64,000 nucleotides of DNA from NCBI RefSeq assembly GCF_007859715.1, contig NZ_SJPG01000001.1, positions 4,428,728 to 4,492,727 on the forward strand, written 5' to 3'. A program made the position numbers and the translations under genes. The stretch is from Rubinisphaera italica. GTDB lineage: Bacteria; Planctomycetota; Planctomycetia; Planctomycetales; Planctomycetaceae. Positions 35,985 through 44,228 of the stretch are shown piece after piece (positions within the stretch are counted from its first letter, which is position 1; each line of letters starts with the position of its first letter). The notes beneath the pieces were generated by a model. That model ran no database searches, was not told the origin of the DNA, and saw only the letters and a list, made by a program, of their open reading frames with translations.

Positions 35985-36119
35985 ACTAGTACCATGATTC
36001 AATCGATTTTGTGGGTGCCATGCTCACGCTTGCGTGAGCATGCTAATGTCGAACAATGAAATTTCATATCTCCCGCATGGCCACGCAATGGACAATTTCA
36101 AATGAATTGAGGTACTAGT
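35985..36119. repeat. Possible 135-bp element with 9-bp terminal inverted repeats
   Basis: ACTAGTACC (35985-35993) and GGTACTAGT (36111-36119) are perfect inverted repeats. Between them a perfect hairpin CATGCTCACGC-TT-GCGTGAGCATG lies at 36019-36042. No coding sequence is seen inside. Only one copy occurs in this window. It lies in the 520-bp gene-free stretch 35933-36452, which also holds the 85-bp palindrome. Confidence 0.5.
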
Positions 36120-36173
36120 TCTCTGTTCCAATTAGAAACCTGATTTCCTTATAGATCTTGAAAAGGTCTTCCG

Positions 36174-36258
36174 GGGTGGCGGGGGCGCTCCGCTTCAGCG
36201 GAAGCCCCCGGACATTTAATCATTCGGGGGCTTCTCTTCGAGAGCGCCCCCGCCACCC
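36174..36258. repeat. 85-bp palindromic element, copy 2
   Basis: Same length and nearly the same sequence as 34016-34100, in the same orientation, differing mainly in the central loop. The inverted ends are GGGTGGCGGGGGCGCTC and its complement. Confidence 0.85.
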
Positions 36259-36452
36259 GGGTTTGATTGTTTTCCATTATATCTCTGGCACGAACCAGTG
36301 TTCTTACAAATTGTTGAATTTCTCCGGTTTTCATTTGGAACGCGGTATAGTGCTCTGTTCCCAATAAATAATAGTGTGCCACTGGCACACGCCCCGAAGT
36401 CTTATATGGAACAACCCGCAAGACTCCATCTTGTATTTTCAGACAGTCTCTG

Positions 36453-37532
36453 TCAATCGGTCACTCGTTGAAGCGAGGGAATCGTAACAGGAACCTGCAG
36501 CATCGGCCGGCCTTCAATGTCACATACACTGAATACTGCTGTTGGAGATTCCACTTCCCAGTCGATCAGGATTTTTCCAAAATTGACTTCGTTATACAAG
36601 AGGCCATAACGCAACGAATTGAGTTCGTTCTGATATTTTCGCGGAGCATTCAAACTGCTGGAGGTCATTTCCATTAGTGGATAATTTCCTTCACGATCAA
36701 GCTTGCAGAACTCGGCTGCATGGCGATCTCCACTCAGAAAAACGACTCCCTCGGAGTTCGTTTTCTCAATGAGCTTCAAGAGACGTGCTCGTTCAGTCGG
36801 AAGATTTTCCCATTTTTCGTATCGCTGTTCGAGAGGTAACACCTGAATACTGGAGACGATCAATCGCAGTTGAGCAGGTACCTGCAGTTGTTCCTCCAGC
36901 CATTTCCATTGAGCTTCACCGAGCATGTCTGCATTCGGATCATCGGTCGGACCATAAGGCCCGGAATGCCCTTCAGCCGTGGGGGATTGATCCATGATTT
37001 TCTTAAGTGGAGTCCGGAAGTAGCGGGTATCCAGCAGAATAATGTGGACCTGCTGACCAACTGGCCCATAAAGATAGGAGGCATAAACTCCTTCACGCGT
37101 CCGGCGAATCGAATCCTCGGGTTCATCCAGAAAGTCGAGAAACAGTTGTTGAGAACCAGCTTTCTGCGGGTATTCGATTCCTGCATCGTTCTTACCGTAG
37201 TCGTGATCATCCCAGGTGCCGATGACGGAACACTGTTTTCGCAAAGCAGAGTATCCGGGTTGTGATTTCTGCTTTCCCCACTTCTCGGCCAGCACGTTCA
37301 GATCTTCGGAATCGCCATAAATATTGTCACCCATATAGATAAACAGATCTGGATCAGCTGAGACAATCGCATCCCAGATCGGTTGTGGCAAATCCTGCTT
37401 GGAGCAGGAACCACACGTGATTCGATCGAGACGTTCAGGCAAAACGAAATCGGCATGAGGTTCTTTTCCAGAAAGTGAATTCGAGAAAAGGACAATTACG
37501 ATCACGGTCAAGAAAATATTTCGTACTGTCAT
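36453..37532 (-). CDS. PhoD-like alkaline phosphatase family protein
   Basis: 359 residues with an N-terminal signal (about 3-22, 'IFLTVIVIVLFSNSLSG'). Metal-site motifs of PhoD: 'ITCGSCSKQ', 'PDLFIYMGDNIYGD', 'IGTWDDHDYGKNDAG', 'IILLDTRYF' and 'FLSGDRHAAEF'. It is expected to be a periplasmic phosphodiesterase or phosphomonoesterase. Binding Ca and Fe as in PhoD is family knowledge. It is probably transcribed alone. Confidence 0.9.
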   Translation of the reverse strand: MTVRNIFLTVIVIVLFSNSLSGKEPHADFVLPERLDRITCGSCSKQDLPQPIWDAIVSADPDLFIYMGDNIYGDSEDLNVLAEKWGKQKSQPGYSALRKQCSVIGTWDDHDYGKNDAGIEYPQKAGSQQLFLDFLDEPEDSIRRTREGVYASYLYGPVGQQVHIILLDTRYFRTPLKKIMDQSPTAEGHSGPYGPTDDPNADMLGEAQWKWLEEQLQVPAQLRLIVSSIQVLPLEQRYEKWENLPTERARLLKLIEKTNSEGVVFLSGDRHAAEFCKLDREGNYPLMEMTSSSLNAPRKYQNELNSLRYGLLYNEVNFGKILIDWEVESPTAVFSVCDIEGRPMLQVPVTIPSLQRVTD

Positions 37533-37663
37533 TGCTGTGCCTGATGAATCGAGGTGAGTGAATTTGCCTGTCGAACAGGCACTGCCTGATAGGTTAGTCG
37601 AAGATCGCCGAACTGCGTCAGTTCATGCCTGACTGACGATGCTTTGCGGTAGAGCAAATTGCT

Positions 37664-38461
37664 CTATATATCCGTTCCCGCGAGAAAGTATGTAATGATA
37701 TCATTCACGTCTGCTGGTTTTTCCATCGGCGCCATATGCCCTGCTCCGAGGATGACTTCAAACTGAGCATTCGGGATCTGTTCTGCGATTTTTTGCATGT
37801 CCAGAACCGTCGTGATCTGGTCTTCTGCTCCACAGATCACGAGCGTCGGTACTGTTATCGCTGATAATGTGGAGGACATATCTGGCCGGGCGGCCATTCC
37901 GAGAGCCGCTGCCGCGATGGCTTGAGGATCGGTTTTTAAAATCACATTTCGCGTCTGTTCAACAACAGGCGAGTTGGTTTGAATCGTCGCAGCCGAGAAG
38001 AGTTTCTGAAGCATTCCGTCGACGAAAAATTCCGGTCCTTCTTTCAGCACCCGTTCTGCCAGTTCCAGGCGATTGGCACGCGTTGGTTCGGTGTCAGCGG
38101 TCGCTTTGGTATCGCAGACAATGAGTCGGCTCAGTCGTTCTGGATATTTCTGAGCGAACTGCCAGGCGATATATCCCCCCATCGATAACCCGCAAAGCGT
38201 GACCGGTTCGGTAATGGAAAGTGCAGCGAGGATCTCCTGCAGATCGTCCGCAAAGTCTTCCATACCAGACAGTTCACGAACCCCGGTCGACATGCCGAAT
38301 CCATGCAAGTCGGGGGCAATCACTCGGTATCGCTCTGCGAAGGCATTCAGCTGAGCAGACCACATCGTATGATCGAGCGGGAATCCATGGACGAACAGCA
38401 GCGGAGCCCCGGTTCCTCGATCTTCTACATGATAAGTTGTATTGCGAATGGTCAATTCCAT
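37664..38461 (-). CDS. Alpha/beta hydrolase (serine type)
   Basis: 265 residues from the ATG at 38461; a GTG 12 bp upstream is possible. 'LLFVHGFPLDHTMW' gives the oxyanion loop, 'LCGLSMGGYIAW' the Ser nucleophile elbow, 'VICGAEDQITT' the Asp and 'ILGAGHMAPMEKP' the His. It resembles 3-oxoadipate enol-lactonase and pimeloyl-ester carboxylesterase relatives. It has no signal peptide, so it acts in the cytoplasm. The terminator at 38571-38601 separates it from the Cys-rich gene upstream. Confidence 0.88.
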   Translation of the reverse strand: MELTIRNTTYHVEDRGTGAPLLFVHGFPLDHTMWSAQLNAFAERYRVIAPDLHGFGMSTGVRELSGMEDFADDLQEILAALSITEPVTLCGLSMGGYIAWQFAQKYPERLSRLIVCDTKATADTEPTRANRLELAERVLKEGPEFFVDGMLQKLFSAATIQTNSPVVEQTRNVILKTDPQAIAAAALGMAARPDMSSTLSAITVPTLVICGAEDQITTVLDMQKIAEQIPNAQFEVILGAGHMAPMEKPADVNDIITYFLAGTDI

Positions 38462-38570
38462 GGAATGAAGCACCCTGTCAAAAAGCTATATTATGGAGGA
38501 ATACAGTGTAACAGCTTCAGGCAGGAGCGACCTCCCAATGCCTTAGTTTCATGGAACGGAAATATGGCAC

Positions 38571-38601
38571 AAAAAAAGCGGAGCGATGAATCGCTCCGCT
38601 T
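38571..38601 (-). terminator. Rho-independent terminator of the Cys-rich gene
   Basis: On the minus strand a perfect 11-bp stem AGCGGAGCGAT / ATCGCTCCGCT with a 2-base loop is followed by seven T. It lies about 75 bases after the stop of the Cys-rich gene. Confidence 0.85.
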
Positions 38602-38674
38602 CTTAATGACATGGCAACCGTTGGTGATTCTCAGCAAGCTGAATCCCCAGGCGGTTAATCTGACAAGATGAAAA

Positions 38675-39142
38675 TTACTCTTTTGTCTTGTCAGCTGCTT
38701 TTTTACCAACATCGCCTTTGTTGGCTTTTTTGTCTTTGACAACTTTTTCGGCTTTTTTCTTTTTCATTTCAGGTTTGTCGGCTTTTTCAGTCTTTTCTGC
38801 TTTGTCAGCTTTGTGATGAGCGTCTTCGTGCTTTTCATCATAGCCTTTGCCTTCGCTTTTTGTCTCGCAGACACATTCGCTTTTGCCACATGCATCGCAG
38901 CATGAAGTTGTGCAGCAGCTGGATGTTGAGCAGCAGCTTGATGTTGAGCAGCAGCTGGAAGTTGTGCAACAGCTTGAAGTTGAGCAACAGCTTGATTTGT
39001 AGCAACTTGTGTTGCATGAGCTATAGCAGCTGCTGTAGCAAGGTGTGTAGCAACGGGTACGGCAACGACGACGTGCTTCTGCGGTATCAGAAACAGAAAC
39101 GACCAACATGGCGATAGCCACAACGCTCAGAAATGTACGCAT
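38675..39142 (-). CDS. Exported Cys-rich repeat protein with a Lys-rich tail
   Basis: 155 residues from the ATG at 39142, which has AGGAGA 9 bases upstream. A signal peptide ('FLSVVAIAMLVVSVSDTAEA') precedes three parts: an Arg/Cys segment ('RRRCRTRCYTPCYSSCYSSC'), five hexapeptide repeats of the type SCCSTS/SCCTTS (18-bp DNA repeats, about 38920-39010), and a Lys/Glu/Asp-rich tail with repeated 'KAEKTEKADKPEMKKKKAEK'. The Cys pairs suit metal binding or disulfide cross-linking outside the cytoplasm. It has its own terminator. No family recognised. Confidence 0.75.
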   Translation of the reverse strand: MRTFLSVVAIAMLVVSVSDTAEARRRCRTRCYTPCYSSCYSSCNTSCYKSSCCSTSSCCTTSSCCSTSSCCSTSSCCTTSCCDACGKSECVCETKSEGKGYDEKHEDAHHKADKAEKTEKADKPEMKKKKAEKVVKDKKANKGDVGKKAADKTKE

Positions 39143-39398
39143 AGTTTGATTCTCCTGCATTGAATCAGTGGTTTTGTCCCCATCTCAGGGTTCACTTCGG
39201 ATCACGTGGGACGATATCCGCGCCGAAGGTTGGATAGCTAAACGCTATACAATTTACTTTTAACATAGGGCCTTGAGGTAATCAAGTGAATATGAGCATA
39301 ATGGAGAGGAATAGCCATTCCTTCATGATGCACATATCTCACAGATTAGCTTCATATTGAAGGGGAATTATTTGGAGTCAATAGGGGCTTTCCGGGAA

Positions 39399-41423
39399 TT
39401 AGGATGAATATTCTGAAATCATCTTCAGAAATTCTGCCTCACTCAATATGGAAACATTCAGGCTTTGAGCTTTGGCCAGCTTACTTCCTGCATTTTCGCC
39501 AGCTACGACAAAATCCGTTTTGCTGGAAACGCTGCTCGCTGCTTTTCCACCATGCTCTCGGATGGCGTCCTGAATTTCCTGTCGAGTAAACTGCTGCAAA
39601 GTCCCTGTGACGACGATCGATTTCCCCTGAAGCACCTGAGTAGAATTTGCTGTGGTTTGCTCACGTTCTTCCTCGACTCGTACCCCGCGGCTCTTCAATT
39701 CCTGAATCAGCGACTGTCCGTATGAAGAATGAAAAAAGTCTGAGACGGAAGCGGCGATGACAGGGCCGATTTCATCGATTGCAGCCAATTCTTCCTCAGT
39801 GGCCTGACTGATTTGCTCGAGCGAAAGAAAATGAGACATCAAGACTTGTGCGTTGCTGACACCGACATGTCGGATATTCAGTCCGGTCAATAATCGCCAA
39901 ACCGGTTGCTGCTTTGAGTTTTCGACTCCTTGGAGCAATTTCTCTGCAGACTTCTGTCCAAACCGTTCCAGCTCCAAGAGTCGATCCTGCTGTTGATGCA
40001 AGTCGTAAATATCGACGAGATTTTTGACTAAGCCGGCATCGATTAACTGTTCAATCAGCTTGATCCCGAGACCTTCGATATCCATCGCCTGTCGTGAGGC
40101 AAAAAATCGGATACTTTCGCGAAGACGAGCTGGACAGTTAGGATTCGGGCAGCGGATGTAAACCCCACCCTCGTCCTGAATAACTTTCGTACCACATTCG
40201 GGACAGTTTGCAGGAAACTCAAACGAGAGCTCCTCACCTGAACGTCGCTCCAGTTCTACGCGAACCACATGTGGAATAATTTTGCCCGCTTTTTCGACAA
40301 TCACCCAATCGCCAATTTTGACTCCCAGTCGTTCGACTTCATCCCGATTGTGTAAACTTGATCGGGAAACCGTTGTACCCGCGATTTCGACGGGTGCTAA
40401 ATTAGCCACGGGGGTCAGCGTTCCTGTTTTTCCCACTTGAATGCTGATCGACTCAATCTGCGTTTCGGCTTCATATCGCTCCCACTTATAGGCCACTACC
40501 CAGCGGGGACTCTTACTGTTGTTTCCCAGTTCCTCTCGCAGAGCCAGATTGTTGACTTTAATGACGAGTCCATCTATTTCCAGATCCAGCTCGTGCAGAG
40601 CCGCCATCATCACTTCAGCTTGTTGCAGAACCTCGTCAATTCCGTGACAGAGGCGAATGCCCGGAGTGGTCGGTAAGCCATATTCCCGGATCGCTTCCAG
40701 ATAATTCATGTGTGTTTCAAAATTGAGCCCCTGCACATCGCCGATTCCGTGCGTAAGAAAGCGAACTTTGCGCTTCGCACAAAGAGCAGGATCAAGCAAC
40801 TTCAATGCACCGGCTGTGCTGTTGCGAGGATTTGCATGGACAAGGCCGCCACTTTCCTCCTGTTGAGCACGCAGAATCGCAAAGTCGGAATTGGCGATAT
40901 AGGCTTCTCCCCGAACTTCCAGTCGTTCGGGGACGTTTTTACTTTGCAATGTCAACGGAATCCCACCAATGGTACGGGCGTTGTGAGTCACATCATCCCC
41001 GGTTTGGCCATCCCCCCGTGTAAGAGCCTGGACGAGTATTCCCTGCTCATAAATCACAGCCAGGGCAACACCATCGATCTTGTATTCGAGCGTGTAATCG
41101 ACCGATTCGACATCCAGCAGTTTGCGAATCCGCTGGTCAAAATCGACGATGCCAGACGTTTCAAAAACGTTATCGATCGAGAGCATCGGCACTCGGTGTG
41201 GCACTGAAGTGAACCCCTCAATCGGGGCTCCGCCCACTTTCTGGCTCGGGCTGTCCGGAGTTCGCAATTCCGGATGCTGATTCTCGAGATCAATCAACTC
41301 ATGCAGGAGCTGGTCAAATTCCCGGTCGGGAATTTCGGTGCGTGCTTCTACATAGTACAGGCGATTATGCCGATTGATTTCGTCCCGCAATTCCTGAATG
41401 CGGCTCTCAATATTCTGACTCAA
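39399..41423 (-). CDS. ligA: NAD-dependent DNA ligase
   Basis: 674 residues, full length. It seals nicks in duplex DNA using NAD+. Domains in order: Ia ('NRLYYVEARTEIPDREFDQL'), adenylation domain with nucleotidyl-Lys115 in 'LEYKIDGVALAV', OB fold, zinc finger ('CPECGTKVIQ' and 'CPNPNCPARL'), HhH region ('FGQKSAEKLLQGVENSK') and a C-terminal BRCT domain ('LQGKSIVVTGTLQQFTRQEIQ' region, 600-670). The 256-bp stretch before it on this strand carries the start side of the Cys-rich gene's downstream flank and no gene. Confidence 0.97.
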   Translation of the reverse strand: MSQNIESRIQELRDEINRHNRLYYVEARTEIPDREFDQLLHELIDLENQHPELRTPDSPSQKVGGAPIEGFTSVPHRVPMLSIDNVFETSGIVDFDQRIRKLLDVESVDYTLEYKIDGVALAVIYEQGILVQALTRGDGQTGDDVTHNARTIGGIPLTLQSKNVPERLEVRGEAYIANSDFAILRAQQEESGGLVHANPRNSTAGALKLLDPALCAKRKVRFLTHGIGDVQGLNFETHMNYLEAIREYGLPTTPGIRLCHGIDEVLQQAEVMMAALHELDLEIDGLVIKVNNLALREELGNNSKSPRWVVAYKWERYEAETQIESISIQVGKTGTLTPVANLAPVEIAGTTVSRSSLHNRDEVERLGVKIGDWVIVEKAGKIIPHVVRVELERRSGEELSFEFPANCPECGTKVIQDEGGVYIRCPNPNCPARLRESIRFFASRQAMDIEGLGIKLIEQLIDAGLVKNLVDIYDLHQQQDRLLELERFGQKSAEKLLQGVENSKQQPVWRLLTGLNIRHVGVSNAQVLMSHFLSLEQISQATEEELAAIDEIGPVIAASVSDFFHSSYGQSLIQELKSRGVRVEEEREQTTANSTQVLQGKSIVVTGTLQQFTRQEIQDAIREHGGKAASSVSSKTDFVVAGENAGSKLAKAQSLNVSILSEAEFLKMISEYSS

Positions 41424-41531
41424 AACAGTTCCTCCTGACTGATAAATATCATCAGTCAGTATGGCATTTTGAATCGTGATTGACTATCGAATAGGAGAGA
41501 AGTGCACAGCTCCAATTGAAACTTCGAGTTG

Positions 41532-41600
41532 TGTGCCACTGGCTCCGCCAGTGCATGTCGATACTGAAACTGAAGTTACGATACACTGGCAAAGCCAGTG
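41532..41600. repeat. Paired short hairpins (CACTGG...CCAGTG element)
   Basis: Two hairpins, CACTGG-CTCCG-CCAGTG (41537-41553) and CACTGGC-AAA-GCCAGTG (41584-41600), lie 30 bases apart between ligA and the DUF1573 gene. A related, partly decayed sequence running the other way is at about 36354-36384 ('CTCTGTTCC' followed by GTGCCACTGGC). Confidence 0.6.
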
Positions 41601-41654
41601 CCACTCTAATTCTTAGTTGGAACAGAGTAGTAGTGTTTCAAATTACTCCAGTGC

Positions 41655-42422
41655 TCAATTCTTCTGGGTTTCTGCCTGGGGCCCATAGAGCAGAACCGGG
41701 ATTTTGATCAGAGAGAACTCCGCATCCGTTGTCGTGACCGATATTTGCTGCGTCTGGCGGCCTGAAGGAACTTTGCCAGAGACGGTCACATCAAACGTGA
41801 TTAGTAAATGACCATGCTCATCCTGGCCTGTCTGCTGATTTTCAATTTGAATCGAATCCAGGCTGCTCGCAATTTCCAGCACCTCGAAGTGAGATCGATC
41901 GCGAAAATCAGTCAATGTAACCTTTTGCTTCGTTTTCTGTTCGCTCAGTTGATAGAAAATTAACGCGCGAGGCTTCACGGTGACTTTTTTCTCAGGGACT
42001 TCCACACGGAACAGGACCTTTTCCTGTTCCGAAGTCTTTGAATCTTCTGTGTGATAGGCAATGTCGATGGTATATTCGTGCAATCCGCTGGTTTCGCCGG
42101 CAGTATCGACTTCCACATAAAACTTATGATTTTCACCAGGCTGGAAAGCCTCCTGTTCTTGCATTCGTATCGTGACACATCCACAACTTGGTTTGATTTT
42201 GGAAATTGTCAATGGAGATTGGCTGGCATTGTGGAAGCTGAACTCGGCGACCGCCTTCCCTTCACGCAGATCGACTTCCCGCATATGCACCATGTGAATG
42301 TGCATCGCAAGTTCTTTCTGGGAACCTGGTGCAGTAAACTTTTTTGGTGATGGACTGCTGGATGCCCAGGCAGCCCCGATCACAGGGAACACGGCCAGCA
42401 AAACGGTCAGGAATGTCTTCAT
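41655..42422 (-). CDS. DUF1573 domain-containing exported protein
   Basis: 255 residues; signal peptide 'FLTVLLAVFPVIGAAWA'. The DUF1573 signature (FxxxN..PLxI..VxxSCGCT) appears as 'AEFSFHNASQSPLTISKIKP' and 'SCGCV'. The rest is Ig-like beta sandwich. DUF1573 proteins are very common in planctomycetes and Bacteroidetes and have no assigned function. It may be cotranscribed with the lipoprotein gene upstream on this strand (90 bp apart). Confidence 0.9.
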   Translation of the reverse strand: MKTFLTVLLAVFPVIGAAWASSSPSPKKFTAPGSQKELAMHIHMVHMREVDLREGKAVAEFSFHNASQSPLTISKIKPSCGCVTIRMQEQEAFQPGENHKFYVEVDTAGETSGLHEYTIDIAYHTEDSKTSEQEKVLFRVEVPEKKVTVKPRALIFYQLSEQKTKQKVTLTDFRDRSHFEVLEIASSLDSIQIENQQTGQDEHGHLLITFDVTVSGKVPSGRQTQQISVTTTDAEFSLIKIPVLLYGPQAETQKN

Positions 42423-42509
42423 GAATATTCTCGCAACAGATTAATCAATAACTGAGTTTACTTTGTTAAGTCACCACTTGAGTTGTTTGTCGGCTTTCGG
42501 CAGTACTGC

Positions 42510-42944
42510 TCACTGATCCCATTCTTCGCTGAAATTCTCGAAATTAATCAGATGCCCATCGCGAAAGACCAGCATATAGGAATTCCCATCCCGGTCGGGT
42601 CCCCAGCGATAAATCTTGTCGTCGGCTCGATACAGCCCTTCGTTAGCCAATAGATTGGAATCGTTGAACTCCCGTTCCCCGTCTTCACCCATAACGCGAT
42701 CTACGTCGGCTTTACTCATGCCATTTTTGACACTGTTTTTGAGGAGCCAGCGGATATCTGCTGGCTTTCGAGTTTCGATGAATTGTTCCCGATGCTGTTC
42801 TTCCCTGGCGAAACCAGCTTTGCGGTCCTGAACGGGAAGAAAAGTGTCGAGCATCGTATTGCATCCGGCGATTACACTGATCGAGAGAATCAGACCTACC
42901 GAAAAGAGTGAGAAACTCACCTTACTGAAATTGACTAAATTCAT
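42510..42944 (-). CDS. Hypothetical lipoprotein (SmpA/BamE-like segment)
   Basis: 144 residues. The signal ends in the lipobox 'SVIAGC', so Cys28 should be lipidated. The segment 'VKNGMSKADVDRVMGEDGERE' resembles the start of SmpA/OmlA-type repeats, in which a helix precedes a Gly-Glu turn, and 'YRWGPDRDGNSYMLVFRDGH' looks like the beta strands. A BamE-like fold is possible but unproven. The family is not otherwise recognised. Confidence 0.65.
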   Translation of the reverse strand: MNLVNFSKVSFSLFSVGLILSISVIAGCNTMLDTFLPVQDRKAGFAREEQHREQFIETRKPADIRWLLKNSVKNGMSKADVDRVMGEDGEREFNDSNLLANEGLYRADDKIYRWGPDRDGNSYMLVFRDGHLINFENFSEEWDQ

Positions 42945-42971
42945 TCTCGCGTTCTCCGTGTGATTTCTGTG

Positions 42972-43346
42972 CTAAGCGGAACGATCGAGAAGTGAGATTT
43001 CATATTTTTCCAGACCTGAACTCAGCAGCATTTTTGAGACATGGTCGAGTCGATCACTCCCACTGACGGCTTCGAAATTGCAGGCAATGATCGCACCAAC
43101 GACCGTCATCGCGACTTCGGTTACGCGGGTTGGCAACTGATAGGGTTTTAAATCTGCAAAAAACTGCTCAGAATTGCAGCATTCCCCGAATTTTTCTCCC
43201 TGATATAGCAACTCCAGCCCATACAGATCGGTACTCCACTGATAATCGAATGGGCCATAGCAATTCCGACGATGAATGACCCAGAAGCGAGTCTCATCGC
43301 ATAATACTCCAAAATCAGGAAACGAATGGGAATAGGGTTGAGCCAC
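42972..43346 (-). CDS. Conserved hypothetical protein
   Basis: 124 residues from a GTG start. Aromatic-rich N-terminal half ('FGVLCDETRFWVIHRRNCYG', 'DLYGLELLYQGEKFGECCN') and a C-terminal 'VTEVAMTVVGAIIACNFEAV' helix. No signal peptide and no family recognised. It begins a possible three-gene minus-strand unit with the lipoprotein and DUF1573 genes, the gaps being about 30 and 90 bp. Confidence 0.6.
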   Translation of the reverse strand: MAQPYSHSFPDFGVLCDETRFWVIHRRNCYGPFDYQWSTDLYGLELLYQGEKFGECCNSEQFFADLKPYQLPTRVTEVAMTVVGAIIACNFEAVSGSDRLDHVSKMLLSSGLEKYEISLLDRSA

Positions 43347-43725
43347 AAAAATCTCAGCTTACTGTTAGGTGGGGGCGTCTGGAGCAGACGTTAAAGGCAG
43401 CAGGAAATTGCCTCAGTTTCACAGTGTATCATTCGACTTGTGCATTCACGAAGAGCAATTTTTGCGACACAATACTGGCGATTTTCAGTCGTTAAGATTG
43501 TAAAGTCTGCAGACGCTTGGAAAAGAAATTTGGAAAATCTTCGGATTACGCTTGACAGTTAATACCTATACACACATAAAACCGTTGAAAGCTGTTTGTC
43601 ATTTTCTTTCGCTGTGTTGGCGATCTCAAAATGGAGACAGGGTTCAGGAGATTCAACCAGCTCAACTGGTTAGAGCTGAACTATCGATATCACGTTGACA
43701 TTCGTTGCTGCAGAGGATTTTCAAC
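43347..43725. other. Intergenic stretch with a possible promoter
   Basis: 379 bp between divergent genes. A TTGACA at 43552-43557 with a weak AT-rich -10 (CATAAA, 17 bases on) could drive the acidic-protein gene on the plus strand. No other structure was seen. Confidence 0.35.
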
Positions 43726-44061
43726 ATGGCGGACGTCGTCCAGGATTTAACTTCACACTTCGCCGATCCCATTACCGAGTGGGATGGGTACATGGATCTT
43801 TATACACCAATGGCAATCATTGAAGATGATGAAGAGTATTTTGAAGATCTCGTCGGCGATGACGATGAAGAAGACGAAGATGACGACTTCGATGATGATG
43901 AAGACGAAGAATTCGATGACGAATTTGAAGATGAATTCGACGATGATGATTTCGACGATGACGATCTCGATGAAGATTTTGAAGACGATTTCGATGACGA
44001 AGATGATGACGACGATGACGACGATGATCTGGACGATTTCGACGACGATGATGATTATTAA
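43726..44061 (+). CDS. Extremely acidic small protein (poly-Asp/Glu tail)
   Basis: 111 residues from the ATG at 43726, which has AGAGGA about 10 bases upstream. The first 32 residues are ordinary ('MADVVQDLTSHFADPITEWD'). From there the sequence is almost only Asp and Glu, broken by Phe at intervals. It is made of short repeats such as DDDDFDD and EDEFDD. The intrinsic terminator at 44165-44200 follows. The family is not recognised; possible roles are cation buffering, histone-like chaperoning of basic proteins or RNA-polymerase binding, all inference. Confidence 0.65.
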   Translation: MADVVQDLTSHFADPITEWDGYMDLYTPMAIIEDDEEYFEDLVGDDDEEDEDDDFDDDEDEEFDDEFEDEFDDDDFDDDDLDEDFEDDFDDEDDDDDDDDDLDDFDDDDDY

Positions 44062-44164
44062 TCGTCCCGCAGATTGTGGAACCAGAATCTGCAGGTCAGT
44101 AATCGTTCCCGATGTACTCTGAGACTTGAATAGAGAACCGTTCAAAAAACGGTTGAAATTACTG

Positions 44165-44200
44165 GAGGGGATGAGCACAAATCTCGTCCCCCTCTTTTTT
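44165..44200 (+). terminator. Rho-independent terminator of the acidic-protein gene
   Basis: GAGGGGATGAG (44165-44175), loop CACAAAT and CTCGTCCCCCTC (44183-44194) form an 11-bp stem with a G-T pair and a one-base bulge, followed by six T. It ends 28 bp before the purine nucleoside phosphorylase start. A second small hairpin, AACCGTT / AACGGTT, precedes it. Confidence 0.8.
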
Positions 44201-44228
44201 GCGCAGCTGAATAACAGAATGAAACACC

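Noticed and set aside
36149..36421. Minus-strand frame of 90 codons
   Set aside because: Most of it crosses the 85-bp palindromic element; it has no signal of its own.
38880..39010. Tandem repeats that at first glance could be a CRISPR-like array
   Set aside because: The period is 18 bp without spacers and lies in frame within the Cys-rich gene. No cas genes are present.
38764..39123. Ala/Gln/His-rich minus-strand frame of 119 codons
   Set aside because: It is a shifted reading of the Cys-rich repeat gene; the other frame has the signal peptide, ribosome site and terminator.
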